This document shows, piece by piece, positions 34,853 through 44,057 of a stretch of 64,000 nt of DNA. The stretch lies in the NCBI GenBank assembly GCA_023053575.1, contig JAKZAP010000001.1:18494533-18558532 (forward strand), read 5' to 3'. How positions within the stretch are numbered: the first letter of the stretch is position 1; the number at the start of each line of letters is the position of its first letter. The position numbers were made by a program, and so were the translations under genes. Source of the stretch: Branchinecta lynchi (taxonomy: Eukaryota; Arthropoda; Branchiopoda; Anostraca; Branchinectidae). The notes below the pieces were generated by a model. It was not told the DNA's origin, made no database searches, and saw only the letters and a list, made by a program, of their open reading frames with translations.

Positions 34853-35876
34853 TAACAAGACCAAAGGTGTCGATGGGATCCCAAAAATCTAATATTTGAT
34901 TCAGACGATCGGGTCTTGTCTTCGCGAGATCCACTCTTCGCCAGGCTAATCATCAGAGAAAACCAAGTTCAGATATACCTCTATAGGCATATCTATTTTG
35001 ACGATACTGACCGAGACTTCCCGCTTTACTTCTGCCAAGTTTCCGGTTTCGCCCGAAAGTTCAGCAAAAAAAAAAATTCAGAAACAAATCCAGCGTATCT
35101 CCTTATCCCTATAAAGAACATCTAATCAACTTTGAATAAAAGTATGACGTAAAAAAAAATTCCAGTTACAACCGGAATTCCGGACTAATTATATGTTTGG
35201 GTAGAAAACGGTTGTCACATACAGACTAAGCCTCTCTTCTTACCCCTCAATCTGTCATCCAACAGAACTTTTGCTTTTAACAAATTTTCCGGTTTTGGCC
35301 GGATTCCGGGCGAACTAGTCGTCCGGTGATTTTGAACATAATGTTCAGCATGTCTTTTTACCTCTAAATCGATCATTTAATCGTCTTCAAATGAAACTTT
35401 TACTTTTGACCAACTTTCCGGTTTTCACCGGATTCCGGACGAACTAGTTCTTCGGCTAGAAAATGGTTTTCATCACCGTGTTCAGAATGCCTTTTTACCT
35501 CTAAGTCGATCATTTAATCAACTTCAAATAAATCTTTTACTTTTAACCATTTTTCCGGTTTTTGCCAGATTCGACGAAACGGTTTTCACTATCGTGCTCA
35601 GCATGCCTTCCTACCCCATAATAGACTATCAAATTGGCTGTTTAATATTATTTTGTTTGTCCCTTAATTGGAACCCCTCCCCCACCCCTAAATGTAGAGC
35701 TACATAGCCCATCTACGAACTTGACCTTACCCTTGACCCAATGAATTCTCACACCAAGTTTCATCAAAATATCTCATTACCTTCGAGAGTTAGTGTGCTC
35801 ACAGACAGACGGACAGACGGACATTTTTGCGATGTCATAGGTATCCCTCCACTTACGTTTTGGGATCCCAAAAAGC
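34853..35876 (+). mobile_element. Family B element, forward, full length (~1.02 kb)
   Basis: The 5' end is 'aacaagaccaaaggtgtcg' with GGGATCCCAAAA. The 3' end is 'tacgttttgggatcccaaaa'. Between are about six 130-150-bp modules, each with 'ccggattccgg', 'gcctttttacc' or 'catgtctttttacc', and 'atttaatc' with 'acttcaaat'. Then come the conserved 'cccatctacgaacttgacc' block, 'cagacagacggacagacgg' and 'gcgatgtcataggtatccc'. This is the best reference copy of family B in the window. Confidence 0.75.
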
Positions 35877-36240
35877 TAGCTAGACTTTCTTTTTGTATTT
35901 TTACCAACGCCACCGACGAGATTCCTTTCAAGCTGCCCGGGATTCCTTTCACCATGAAAGGATTCTCGACCACCGGAATTCCTTTCTACTTGACGGGATT
36001 TCTTGCCCGTGTAAACGCTACATGTAAATCGCAACCCAGTCCTCATTGACTGTGCGTCCACACCAGTGTCTCCACTCGGAAATTATCAAAACCATGAGCA
36101 GGAGTCCAAAAATAGTGAGATACACATGAGATTTTTGCTAGAAAAATCCTCGAAAAAATCATGAAACAAATCATGAGATTTCTGGTGAATCATGAGGTTA
36201 TCGAAACGGCATGCGGATTTTAGCTACTTGTCCCTAACAG
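35877..36240. other. Unassigned stretch with short 'ggaattcctttc' repeats
   Basis: 'gattcctttcaccatgaaag' and 'ggaattcctttctac' recur between 35,920 and 36,000. 36,105-36,230 is AT-rich with repeated 'catgag' text. No gene. Confidence 0.4.
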
Positions 36241-36254
36241 TGATATTTTAACTT

Positions 36255-36660
36255 CTTCTAACCGAAAACATGTAAGTATTCCTTCAGGTCAAGCTGACTG
36301 TGAGTCATATTTGACGATGCAAAACGGATAAGTCAGCTACATTTTGAGCTATATTTCGGCCCTTCTTGGCAAGGGTCCTCTTCAGGCTCAAGCTGGAAAA
36401 TGAACGCGTGGAAAACAACTGAAGATTCTTCGTTAAATATCTGATTTTGTGAAATTCTTCTCCGAAAATTGGTTGGAGTTAAAGTTGGTGCTGTGATTTC
36501 ATTCCGGACAGGGCTGCTGTTTTTGCTGATCCGTTGGGTTGTCGAAAGGGTACAGATGCTGTTTTTGCTGATCCGTTGGTCGTCGAAAGGGTAGAGATTC
36601 TTCTGCATTTTAGTTTTATCGTCGCCTTCTTCTTTCCAGCTAAGATGGATACTCCTCCAC
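36255..36660 (-). repeat. Family D repeat with a partly open minus frame
   Basis: Shares 'gatgcaaaacggataagtc', 'atatttcggcccttcttggc' and 'aagggtcctcttcaggctc' with 55,355, 55,730 and 58,975. On the minus strand the inner part reads SIHLSWKE and LYPFD in both this copy and the one at 55.35 kb, with different frameshifts. A 40-bp internal duplication ('gctgatccgttgg...tcgaaaggg') lies at 36,515-36,600. It may derive from a captured gene piece; no protein family recognised. Confidence 0.55.
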
Positions 36661-36836
36661 ACGTTTTTCCACACGTTCAGTCATAATACAGTTTACGTTA
36701 ATTTTAGCATTGGACTAAAAAGGAGGAGAAATTCTGAAAATCATGAGATCATGAGACTGAAATTTTTTTTTAATGAGATTGAAAAAAAAAACATGAGATC
36801 TCACGTGAAATCACGAGAAGTGGAAACATAGAGAGA

Positions 36837-36935
36837 CAAAAAGACGGAGTCTAGTCCTATTGGTCAATTATGACACATTTTTTTCAAATCCGCGTCATCG
36901 TCGACCAATAGGATTCGAGACTCCGTTTTTGTGTT
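36837..36935. repeat. Hairpin (inverted repeat, ~35-bp arms)
   Basis: The arms pair 'acggagtctagtcctattgg' with 'ccaataggattcgagactcc', separated by about 28 bases. Could be a small foldback element. Confidence 0.6.
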
Positions 36936-37057
36936 CAAACTTTGAAGCCTTCAAGCTCTTACTTCCATTGAAACTCTTTTGCAAAAATAGAATTATACGG
37001 TTAAAGAATAGCCCAGTTAATATTTCCAGCAAGTCCCTGGCTCAGAATGATGATAAA

Positions 37058-37215
37058 ACCGAGGGGTTGCCCACTCAGTTTTTGGGTGCACAGCAGGTGC
37101 CCGGTGCCCGTGGTGCCCGCCGGAGCCTGCCGGTTCCCGCCGGTGCCTGCCGGTGCCCGCCGGTGCCCGCCGGTGCCCGCCGGTGCCCGCCGGTGCCCAC
37201 CGGTGCCCGCTGCGC
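37058..37215 (-). repeat. Family K GC-rich minisatellite (10-bp unit)
   Basis: About ten copies of a GTGCCCGCCG-type unit follow 'gaggggttgcccactc'. The same order, reversed, occurs at 47,700-47,815. The 152-codon plus frame and the 71- and 74-codon frames here are products of the 10-bp repeat and are not genes. Confidence 0.75.
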
Positions 37216-37282
37216 CAGTAAAAATGTGTCAAATTTATGTGAACTTCATTTTAAAAAGTTTTTCCGAATAAGGATGCACTAT

Positions 37283-37378
37283 TTGCTACTGGGATTAATT
37301 TTATCTCTATTAGGATAAAATTAATCCGAATTATGGATAATTATATGTCAGTAAAGACAAGATTAATCCCAGTAGCAA
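37283..37378. mobile_element. Tiny inverted-repeat element (family N)
   Basis: TTGCTACTGGGATTAAT (37,283-37,299) and its exact reverse complement (37,362-37,378) bound 96 bp. A second nested inverted pair (GGATTAATTTTATC with GATAAAATTAATCC) lies in its left half. A diverged copy is at 24,066-24,150. Confidence 0.55.
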
Positions 37379-37406
37379 TACTGCAAGATTTACGATTTTT
37401 ATGGAG

Positions 37407-37455
37407 TCTACCGAATTATTGCTCAGGGACCCTACCGGAATTTAGCTCAGGGCAT
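37407..37455 (+). repeat. Left part of a 24-bp tandem repeat split by the LTR element
   Basis: 'ctaccgaattattgctcagg' and 'gaccctaccggaatttagct' are units of the array that resumes at 44,058. The 4 bp GCAT at 37,452-37,455 is the left target duplication. Confidence 0.65.
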
Positions 37456-38171
37456 TGTTATGGAGACATCCCATAGCACTTTGCTCTGCAATAGTCCTCC
37501 TAGTTATTCCCTCCAGCTATCGCCTACTTTTCTATATATCTCTTCGGTTTCCATCACCATCATTAATTTCCCGGCATCGTGACAATAGGTCATTCGGTCT
37601 TTATCCTAGCTTCAGTTAGCTGCTCGCTAATCCGAGGTCAGGCTTTGATCCATTTCATTCTAAGTATTTTGGCTGCGTAATGAATCGGCAGCCAAAAGAG
37701 TTCTCTTTCATCCTTGGTCGGAGCAAGACCTCAGTTACGCTATATTATAATTTATGGTAAGGACCAGTTTATATATTTAGTTAGGGACCCCTTTAGTGCT
37801 GTATTATATGTTCTTGTACACGATTTACATGAGATAAATTAACTATAGACGTTATGGTCCATCTCGGCTAGTAGGCCTCGGGCTTGACTGGATATGTGAA
37901 TTCCAGCTTCGCTAGGATGTGTGAACCAGCTTGATTAGGGATTTCTGGATTGACTGCGGCTGAGCTATAGAATTCCCTGAGACTTTCCCTTGTCTCTTTT
38001 GTACGGTTTCCTGACTGGTCCTGGGGCTAGTGGGCACCTACGGTGTCAGAATGTCTTCAGCCCACACCCCAGGAGCCTTATCTTCATTAAACCTCGCCTC
38101 CACTCGTCCATCCTCTCAACAAGGTGTAAGAACAGGGGTTGGAAACTTCCTCCAGGTTCAACATCTTAACA
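37456..38171 (+). repeat. 5' LTR
   Basis: 716 bp, TG...CA ends. A TATA-like stretch TATATTATAATTTA lies at 37,741-37,754 and a possible poly(A) signal ATTAAA at 38,086-38,091, giving a plausible U3-R-U5 layout. It reads as identical to the 3' LTR, which implies insertion too recent for visible divergence, or gene conversion. Confidence 0.9.
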
Positions 38172-38172
38172 A

Positions 38173-38190
38173 TGGTGTCCGAAGTGGGAT
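38173..38190 (+). promoter_or_regulatory. Primer binding site, tRNA-Leu type
   Basis: TGGTGTCCGAAGTGGGAT begins one base after the LTR. It is complementary to the CCA end of animal tRNA-Leu (TGGTGTCAGAAGTGGGA expected, from memory) apart from one base. Confidence 0.75.
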
Positions 38191-38206
38191 AACATCCTCT
38201 TAACAA

Positions 38207-38224
38207 TGGTATCAGAAGTGGGAA
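38207..38224 (+). promoter_or_regulatory. Second, tandem copy of the primer binding site
   Basis: TGGTATCAGAAGTGGGAA lies 34 bases downstream of the first site, inside a duplication of 'aacatc(ct)cttaacaa' plus the site. It differs from the tRNA-Leu complement at another base (A for G at position 5). Which copy primes is unknown. Confidence 0.7.
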
Positions 38225-38540
38225 GTTTATTTTTGTAAGCCCTTATTTTCTCATAATAAGGAGGACCCACGTCCAAATTTTTTGTTCGTAGTCACGACAA
38301 TTAAATTTTTTTTCCACCCACCCGCCCTACCCTTTAATTTAGCAAAATAAAAATAACTCCCTTATTTATTTTATTACATTTTTTTTTATGGTTCAGCTCG
38401 GTCAGTCCAGTACAAAAAAAGTAGGTTTAGGTTTTTCCATTTTTGATCTTTGATATTTCCGTCGGCTTTCTTCACATATGAAAATTAATTTATGTCGGGT
38501 TTATCCTTTTGTTTTTGTTTTCCCTTGTATAGTTTTTTGG

Positions 38541-39080
38541 ATTTTTCCGGTCGCCATGTGAGTGTGTGTCGCGCCACTGACTGTGAATTTTCGTTCCCCC
38601 TTTCCTCCTACTTTTTTTTTTAAAGAATTTTCCGGTCTACATGTGAGTGTGTGTCGCGCCACTGACTGAATTTTCGTTCCCCCTTTCCTCCTACTTTTTT
38701 TTTAAAGAATTTTCCGGTCTACATGTGAGTGTGTGTCGCGCCACTGACTGAATTTTCGTTCCCCCTTTCCTCCTACTTTTTTTTTGTTTTAAGAATTTTC
38801 CGATCTATATGTGAGTGTGTTTCGCGCCACTGATTGAGAAATTTCTTGTCCCTCCCCCTTCCCTTTTAAGGATTTTTCCGGTCGACATGTGAGTGTATTT
38901 TGCGCCACTGACCGCGAATTTTCTTTTCTCCTGCCCTCTTCCCCTTTCAGGAATTTTGCAGTCTACATGTGAGTGTGTGTCGCGCCACCGACTGTGAAAT
39001 TTCTTTCCCCCTTTTCCTCCCGCATTTTCAGGAATTTTCTGTCGTCAAGTGAGTGTTTTTCGCGCCACAGACTGCAAATC
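38541..39080 (+). repeat. Leader tandem repeat, 7 units of 78-86 bp
   Basis: Units are marked by 'gtgagtgtgtgtcgcgccac' or a variant at about 38,558, 38,644, 38,726, 38,811, 38,889, 38,969 and 39,048. Each has a pyrimidine tract ('ccccctttcctcctac' plus a T run) before 'gaattttccggtctacat'. A weaker relative occurs near 39,600-39,750. Every unit contains GTGAGT, and two have TTTCAG ahead of it. No open frame crosses it. Confidence 0.8.
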
Positions 39081-40117
39081 CTGTTAATCGTCATCGCATC
39101 GGCAAAATAATTTATTCACCGGGGTACATCATTGCGTCATTTCGCCGTGTCTATTTTAGATCAGTGCTCTCAACACTGACAATGCGTGCTTGCGGTACCA
39201 TTGATAAACTAGCACTTGCGTATGATTTCATTTTTTACATACCCGGAAACGTAATTTTGCCTGCGATTATTCCCAATTCCATGAGGATTATTTTGTTTAG
39301 TTCCCCGACATAATATTTTTTTTTTCATGAAAGCCATGGTTATTCGGAATAAAATCAACCTTTTTCGTCGTTTTTTCTAGACGTTGTCTTTATGGCACGA
39401 TTTTCAAGCCCTATGGTGTGATGCAGGGACGTCGTATTTCTTTTTGTGGCATTTTTTCGGCTTATCCTTAATTTTTCATATTCACCTATCGGCCAGTTTA
39501 TTTTTTTTTTGGTGGTGATCTGTTTGTATATTTTTCTTGCGGAGATAGATACTCTCTCAAGAATGTACATCGCGCTTCATTCGTGACATTTTCGTGGAAT
39601 TTCGATTGGTTTGGTCTAAATGTGTGTAGTAATTTGCCACGTAGACGTTGTGTGCGTTTCGCCAGTCGTTCCCTCTGTCATCCCTCCCCCACCACCACAT
39701 TTTTTTTTTCAGGTTTTCTTGCGTTTCGATCGCCATCTAGCGTATGTGTGTTTATTCGCCATCCGGATGCGGCGATTTCGCATGAAGCCTCTGGCCTATT
39801 TTCTTTTGATAATAAATTTAAGGTTAATGCCATTTATTCATGCCACATATTTTTTTTCCCTCATGAAGTAAAAACATTGGTTAGATATAAAGTTGGTTCC
39901 GCGTCTTAGTTTAGTCTGAGTTTACACGTCCAGTTGAGCTTGTTCCCCTCCCATTTCCTTGTAAGCTTTAATATTTTTGTATAAGTGTTATTTTTCGATT
40001 TTCTTACATATTACATCTCAAGTGAATTTTTTAGTGAAGATTTTCGGTGGTATTGGCGAATATTTTGATTTGTCGTTCCGTAATTGAGGTCACCTACACT
40101 CATGACGGATTTTCGAA
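39081..40117 (+). other. Rest of the 5' leader of the LTR element
   Basis: U-rich, with no gag-like frame. The two frames near 39,583-39,909 overlap T and C runs and encode nothing recognisable. Confidence 0.5.
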
Positions 40118-41362
40118 ATGGACAATTACCCCGTTTGCCCCCCTGTCCCTCGACCACGCACATCGCTACTTCTCCCTAAAAATAACATCAAAAATGAATG
40201 TTCACGAGATCCTCAATCTCTTCCCCTTCCAGATCCTTGGTTTGGTTGGTCTCAGTATCTGCGAGAATGCCAACCTCTACCAGACTCGCATACTGAGGAC
40301 CAACCACAATTCTCATCGTACAAAGGTATAGAACCTTTGCACGAAGTTGTGTCCAGTAAACTTCCAAACGTCTTTCCCGTCAAACCGATCCCGGCATCAC
40401 CTCTTTCCCTTTCACAAGGTTTGACTCTTTTTAGTATCCATAACCAACCAAAAACCTGTCAAGTTATACCGGACGGAGAAAAAGTACTTCCGGTAAAGAG
40501 TGTTCATCGCATCAGACCGAATTATTCTAGACAAATTAGCTGCAAAATTGTCGGTTTACCCCCTGGTACGAGAACAGTCTTGATTAAGGGCAATGCAGCC
40601 CTAAGGGCCCGACAGATTACGGTTAACCCCCAGTTCGTCCAAATTCTCCCCGACGGTAATGTGTTCTTTATCGCAGAGAATCATTCACCTTTAAAAATCC
40701 GAATCCGAAAAGGTGACCTCTCCCTCCTTTCCATTGATAGAAATTGCAACAATTTTACCCCGCATGATACTGGTGACATGGTTTTTCTCAAACTCCCCCC
40801 CGCTTCTGGTATAGGGTCAAAAATTTCAGAAATGCGCCAGGATGGACCCTATCATGTTGTTCGTGTTTTAAACAAAGGCAGAAGCTACGAAATTCAGAAA
40901 CTTGGATCACAAAAACAAGTCGTCCACTATGACCGCTTGGAAAAATCTGGTCCAAGATCTACATTCGTAGAGCCAAGAGTAGCTAGCTCACCAACTGTTC
41001 TTGTTTGGAAACAGCCGTTTTCACCGCCGTTTGCATCAGCTACGGAATACTACCCTTCTTCTACATTCCCTAAACTGGAACGGACAGTGGTAACGCCGCC
41101 ACTGATTCAGCAAACCTCGGTAGAGCCAGTGTCAAGGCCTATCAATCATCCTATTCATCCTCCTCAGTATAGTCAGATTTTCTCTCTATCCCCTCACGAA
41201 ATAGGTTATGCAGGGCAAAATGATACTATGAGAAGCGATTGGCCCCGGCCAGTAACGCCGGAGTGTCCCTCCGAGCAATCACTTTTCTCTTCCAGGTGTC
41301 ATCGCCGCTGGTGGACCCACGCCAGTCGCCGCCCCGTGCCGTACCGTCTGAATTGGTACTGA
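40118..41362 (+). CDS. Fused Gypsy polyprotein remnant: pre-RT segment joined to integrase C-terminal domain
   Basis: 414 codons from ATG, the longest frame in the window. Residues ~1-110 are Pro/Leu/Ser-rich and unassigned. Residues ~125-206 (LPPGTRTVLIKGNAALRAR, LKIRIRKGDLSLLS) resemble the beta-rich segment between protease and reverse transcriptase in Gypsy polyproteins. Residues ~214-276 (TGDMVFLKLPP, MRQDGPYHVVRVL, VVHYDRLEKS) match the integrase C-terminal GPY/F domain. These segments are normally about a thousand residues apart, so RT, RNase H and the integrase catalytic core appear to have been deleted in frame. The tail (277-414) is Pro/Ser-rich. Any function is unknown. It may act on integration complexes, or simply be a tolerated remnant. 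Confidence 0.7.
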   Translation: MDNYPVCPPVPRPRTSLLLPKNNIKNECSRDPQSLPLPDPWFGWSQYLRECQPLPDSHTEDQPQFSSYKGIEPLHEVVSSKLPNVFPVKPIPASPLSLSQGLTLFSIHNQPKTCQVIPDGEKVLPVKSVHRIRPNYSRQISCKIVGLPPGTRTVLIKGNAALRARQITVNPQFVQILPDGNVFFIAENHSPLKIRIRKGDLSLLSIDRNCNNFTPHDTGDMVFLKLPPASGIGSKISEMRQDGPYHVVRVLNKGRSYEIQKLGSQKQVVHYDRLEKSGPRSTFVEPRVASSPTVLVWKQPFSPPFASATEYYPSSTFPKLERTVVTPPLIQQTSVEPVSRPINHPIHPPQYSQIFSLSPHEIGYAGQNDTMRSDWPRPVTPECPSEQSLFSSRCHRRWWTHASRRPVPYRLNWY

Positions 41363-41631
41363 TGATGTTTAGTATGTAATGGTTCACACGGCGCAAGCAA
41401 CCGGACCGACTTTCGGTCTCGGTTTGACGCCATTTCTTTAATTCTACCACAATACACCTTAAATAAAACAAATCTAATGAAAAATATTCCAGATTGTTTG
41501 AAAAAATTCCATTTTCCAGTTGGTTTCCAATTCTAATGTAAATTTTCCAGTTTGTTGAAAATTTCTATCTGATTCAAATTTTTCAAACGTTAGCAATTAA
41601 TCTTTAAATCAGAGTGGTCTGACTCCCAATC

Positions 41632-42126
41632 GATTTTTTTGTTGCAAATGTTTGTTTATATTTACATCTTTGGACAGACTTTTTCTATGGCACGCAGGTT
41701 GCGACAGAAGATGATGGCGCTGAGGTCCCAGCGTCTTCGAGCGTCAAGGCGCCTCCTATGGGACAACTTACACCGCCAACGCCACCAACGGAGCCTGTAA
41801 CGCCGCCGACGCCCCCGAGATTCATTATCACGCTGCCAACCTTGCACGTCACGCCAGCGACGCCGCCAATCTTTTGAATCACGCCACTGACGCCGCCAAT
41901 CTTTCGAAAGCACGCCACCGACTTTGGAAATCGCGCTGCCAACCCCAACAGTGATAACGGGCACGCCGCACAATCCGTGCCAGCCGTCGCTCCGGACCCC
42001 ACCTCAGCACTCAGCATCCTCCTATCTCCCCACCATGGGTCGAGCCAAGCCGAGCCTACTCTGACAGCCGATCTCCGTCTTGCGTCACGGCCTCGTCCAC
42101 TTACAATTCCGGCCTCTCCACCCTGA
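41632..42126 (+). pseudogene. Proline-rich frame with one internal stop
   Basis: Open across 164 codons except for TGA at 41,875-41,877. No ATG near its start. A TPPTPP motif repeats (GQLTPPTPPTEPVTPPTPPR), then PATPPIF-stop, then PLTPPIFRKH. Comparing the two PPIF repeats, the stop looks like a CGA-to-TGA change. 'ctatggcacgcag' at about 41,698 could be a splice acceptor joining it to the 414-codon frame, or it may be a frameshifted tail of the same polyprotein. No known domain. Confidence 0.45.
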
Positions 42127-43327
42127 CCCTCAATTCAACACTAAGCGACCAATCAGAAACGAGCACCAGCAGCAGCGCCATCTACAACAACCAACAACTA
42201 TTCCACCATCAACTCAACCCCCATCACTAGTCAAATCCTCCAAATCCACCTCCATCAATCCGTATCACCTCGACTGGACACCACGACAGCCAAGTGGAAA
42301 TGTAAATATTTAGGTAGGAGTGTTAGGTCCGCGTTTTCCCGCTCGCAAGTGCGGCTATAAATATTTCCGGTTAGGTATATATATGTTCGTCCCCCCCCCC
42401 TTCTTAGTTTAATTGTGTAGGCCCTCTTTAAAGTCGCTTTTGTACATATGTTGATTTCGGTTTCGCTTCGCTAGTCCTTGCGATAACTGCACTGTTCCTT
42501 TAAGCATTGCTTTTTCTGGTTTCGCGCGTCTCTACTTCACTCCATGCAGCTTTCGGTCGATCTGACTGAAGCCGTTTGTCGGCCACCGCTGGCTTTTGTT
42601 TTCGGCGCTTTATTGCCTTAGGTTTATGCACATAATGTATATATTATCAAAAATCATATTGACGCCGTGTGTTCGGCCATCATTCTTAAAAATGCTTTGC
42701 GCCTGTTCTGCGCTTTCATTACTTGCGTGCCCTTACCTTTAGTGCCTTATTTTGCGGCTTAGAGTGCGTAGGACCTCCCCCATTTCTACTTCAAGTTTTT
42801 TTTGCATCAAGGTCTTACCTTAGGTCGTTGCGACAGCTAACTGGAGTAATTTTTAAAATTGCGGCCTTTCTTTTTCCCTTTCCTCCCAAATTCCTCCTAG
42901 TTTTCCCTTTTCCATTTTCTATTTTTGACAAATCTCAGAGACTTCTCTTTTGGGACGAGTTGTGGTACTGGCAACATTTCCCCAATATTTCCCTGATAAT
43001 CCCTTTTTAAAGTTTCTTCCAGCCCTAATTTATTTTAGAACTTAAAGGCATCGACGCTTCAAATATTAATTCTGCCTTTATTTCGCATTTTATATTTGTT
43101 TTGGTTTGGTTCGTGTGGTCAGGGTAAGGTCAGTAGGACTGAAGCTCAATAAAGGACCCTGAACTAACTGAACAGAGAGTGGGCTTTGATTTTTCACACT
43201 TATTTGATTGCCCCCTCTGTCAGAAACCTGGGTTGCCGCGATGGCTTAGCTATCGATGGTATGTTAGTAGGTGGGGCTGGAATGGAAACATTGTAGAATC
43301 TTTTGTTGCCCGTACACCACTCTGCCC
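42127..43327 (+). other. 3' untranslated region of the LTR element
   Basis: U-rich with a C run at about 42,391-42,400. The 95-codon Phe/Leu-rich frame at 42,723-43,010 follows the U-rich composition and has no motif. Confidence 0.5.
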
Positions 43328-43339
43328 AAGGGGGGGAGG
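43328..43339 (+). promoter_or_regulatory. Polypurine tract
   Basis: AAGGGGGGGAGG lies two bases before the 3' LTR, where plus-strand DNA synthesis primes in LTR retrotransposons. Confidence 0.75.
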
Positions 43340-43341
43340 TG

Positions 43342-44057
43342 TGTTATGGAGACATCCCATAGCACTTTGCTCTGCAATAGTCCTCCTAGTTATTCCCTCC
43401 AGCTATCGCCTACTTTTCTATATATCTCTTCGGTTTCCATCACCATCATTAATTTCCCGGCATCGTGACAATAGGTCATTCGGTCTTTATCCTAGCTTCA
43501 GTTAGCTGCTCGCTAATCCGAGGTCAGGCTTTGATCCATTTCATTCTAAGTATTTTGGCTGCGTAATGAATCGGCAGCCAAAAGAGTTCTCTTTCATCCT
43601 TGGTCGGAGCAAGACCTCAGTTACGCTATATTATAATTTATGGTAAGGACCAGTTTATATATTTAGTTAGGGACCCCTTTAGTGCTGTATTATATGTTCT
43701 TGTACACGATTTACATGAGATAAATTAACTATAGACGTTATGGTCCATCTCGGCTAGTAGGCCTCGGGCTTGACTGGATATGTGAATTCCAGCTTCGCTA
43801 GGATGTGTGAACCAGCTTGATTAGGGATTTCTGGATTGACTGCGGCTGAGCTATAGAATTCCCTGAGACTTTCCCTTGTCTCTTTTGTACGGTTTCCTGA
43901 CTGGTCCTGGGGCTAGTGGGCACCTACGGTGTCAGAATGTCTTCAGCCCACACCCCAGGAGCCTTATCTTCATTAAACCTCGCCTCCACTCGTCCATCCT
44001 CTCAACAAGGTGTAAGAACAGGGGTTGGAAACTTCCTCCAGGTTCAACATCTTAACA
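43342..44057 (+). repeat. 3' LTR
   Basis: 716 bp, reading as identical to the 5' LTR. ATTAAA at 43,972-43,977 could serve for polyadenylation. GCAT at 44,058-44,061 is the right target duplication. Confidence 0.9.

Larger units (their letters stand above)
37456..44057 (+). mobile_element. Complete non-autonomous LTR retrotransposon (Ty3/Gypsy type)
   Basis: 6,602 bp with two 716-bp LTRs (37,456-38,171 and 43,342-44,057). Both start TGTTATGG and end TTAACA, and I found no difference between them on reading through. GCAT flanks both sides as a 4-bp target duplication, inside a tandem repeat. A tRNA-Leu-like primer site follows the left LTR and a polypurine tract precedes the right LTR. The interior has a repetitive 5' leader, one 414-codon frame with integrase C-terminal and pre-RT segments, a proline-rich broken frame and a U-rich 3' region. 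No RT, RNase H, protease active site, integrase core or gag zinc knuckle is visible. Mobility would need proteins from a full-length relative. Confidence 0.9.

Noticed and set aside
36860..37318. 152-codon plus frame
   Set aside because: Its middle is the 10-bp GC-rich minisatellite and its end is a small inverted-repeat element. The open frame is a product of the repeat.
42723..43010. 95-codon hydrophobic frame as an envelope-like protein of the LTR element
   Set aside because: Phe/Leu richness follows from U-rich sequence; no signal peptide, cysteine pattern or cleavage site is visible.
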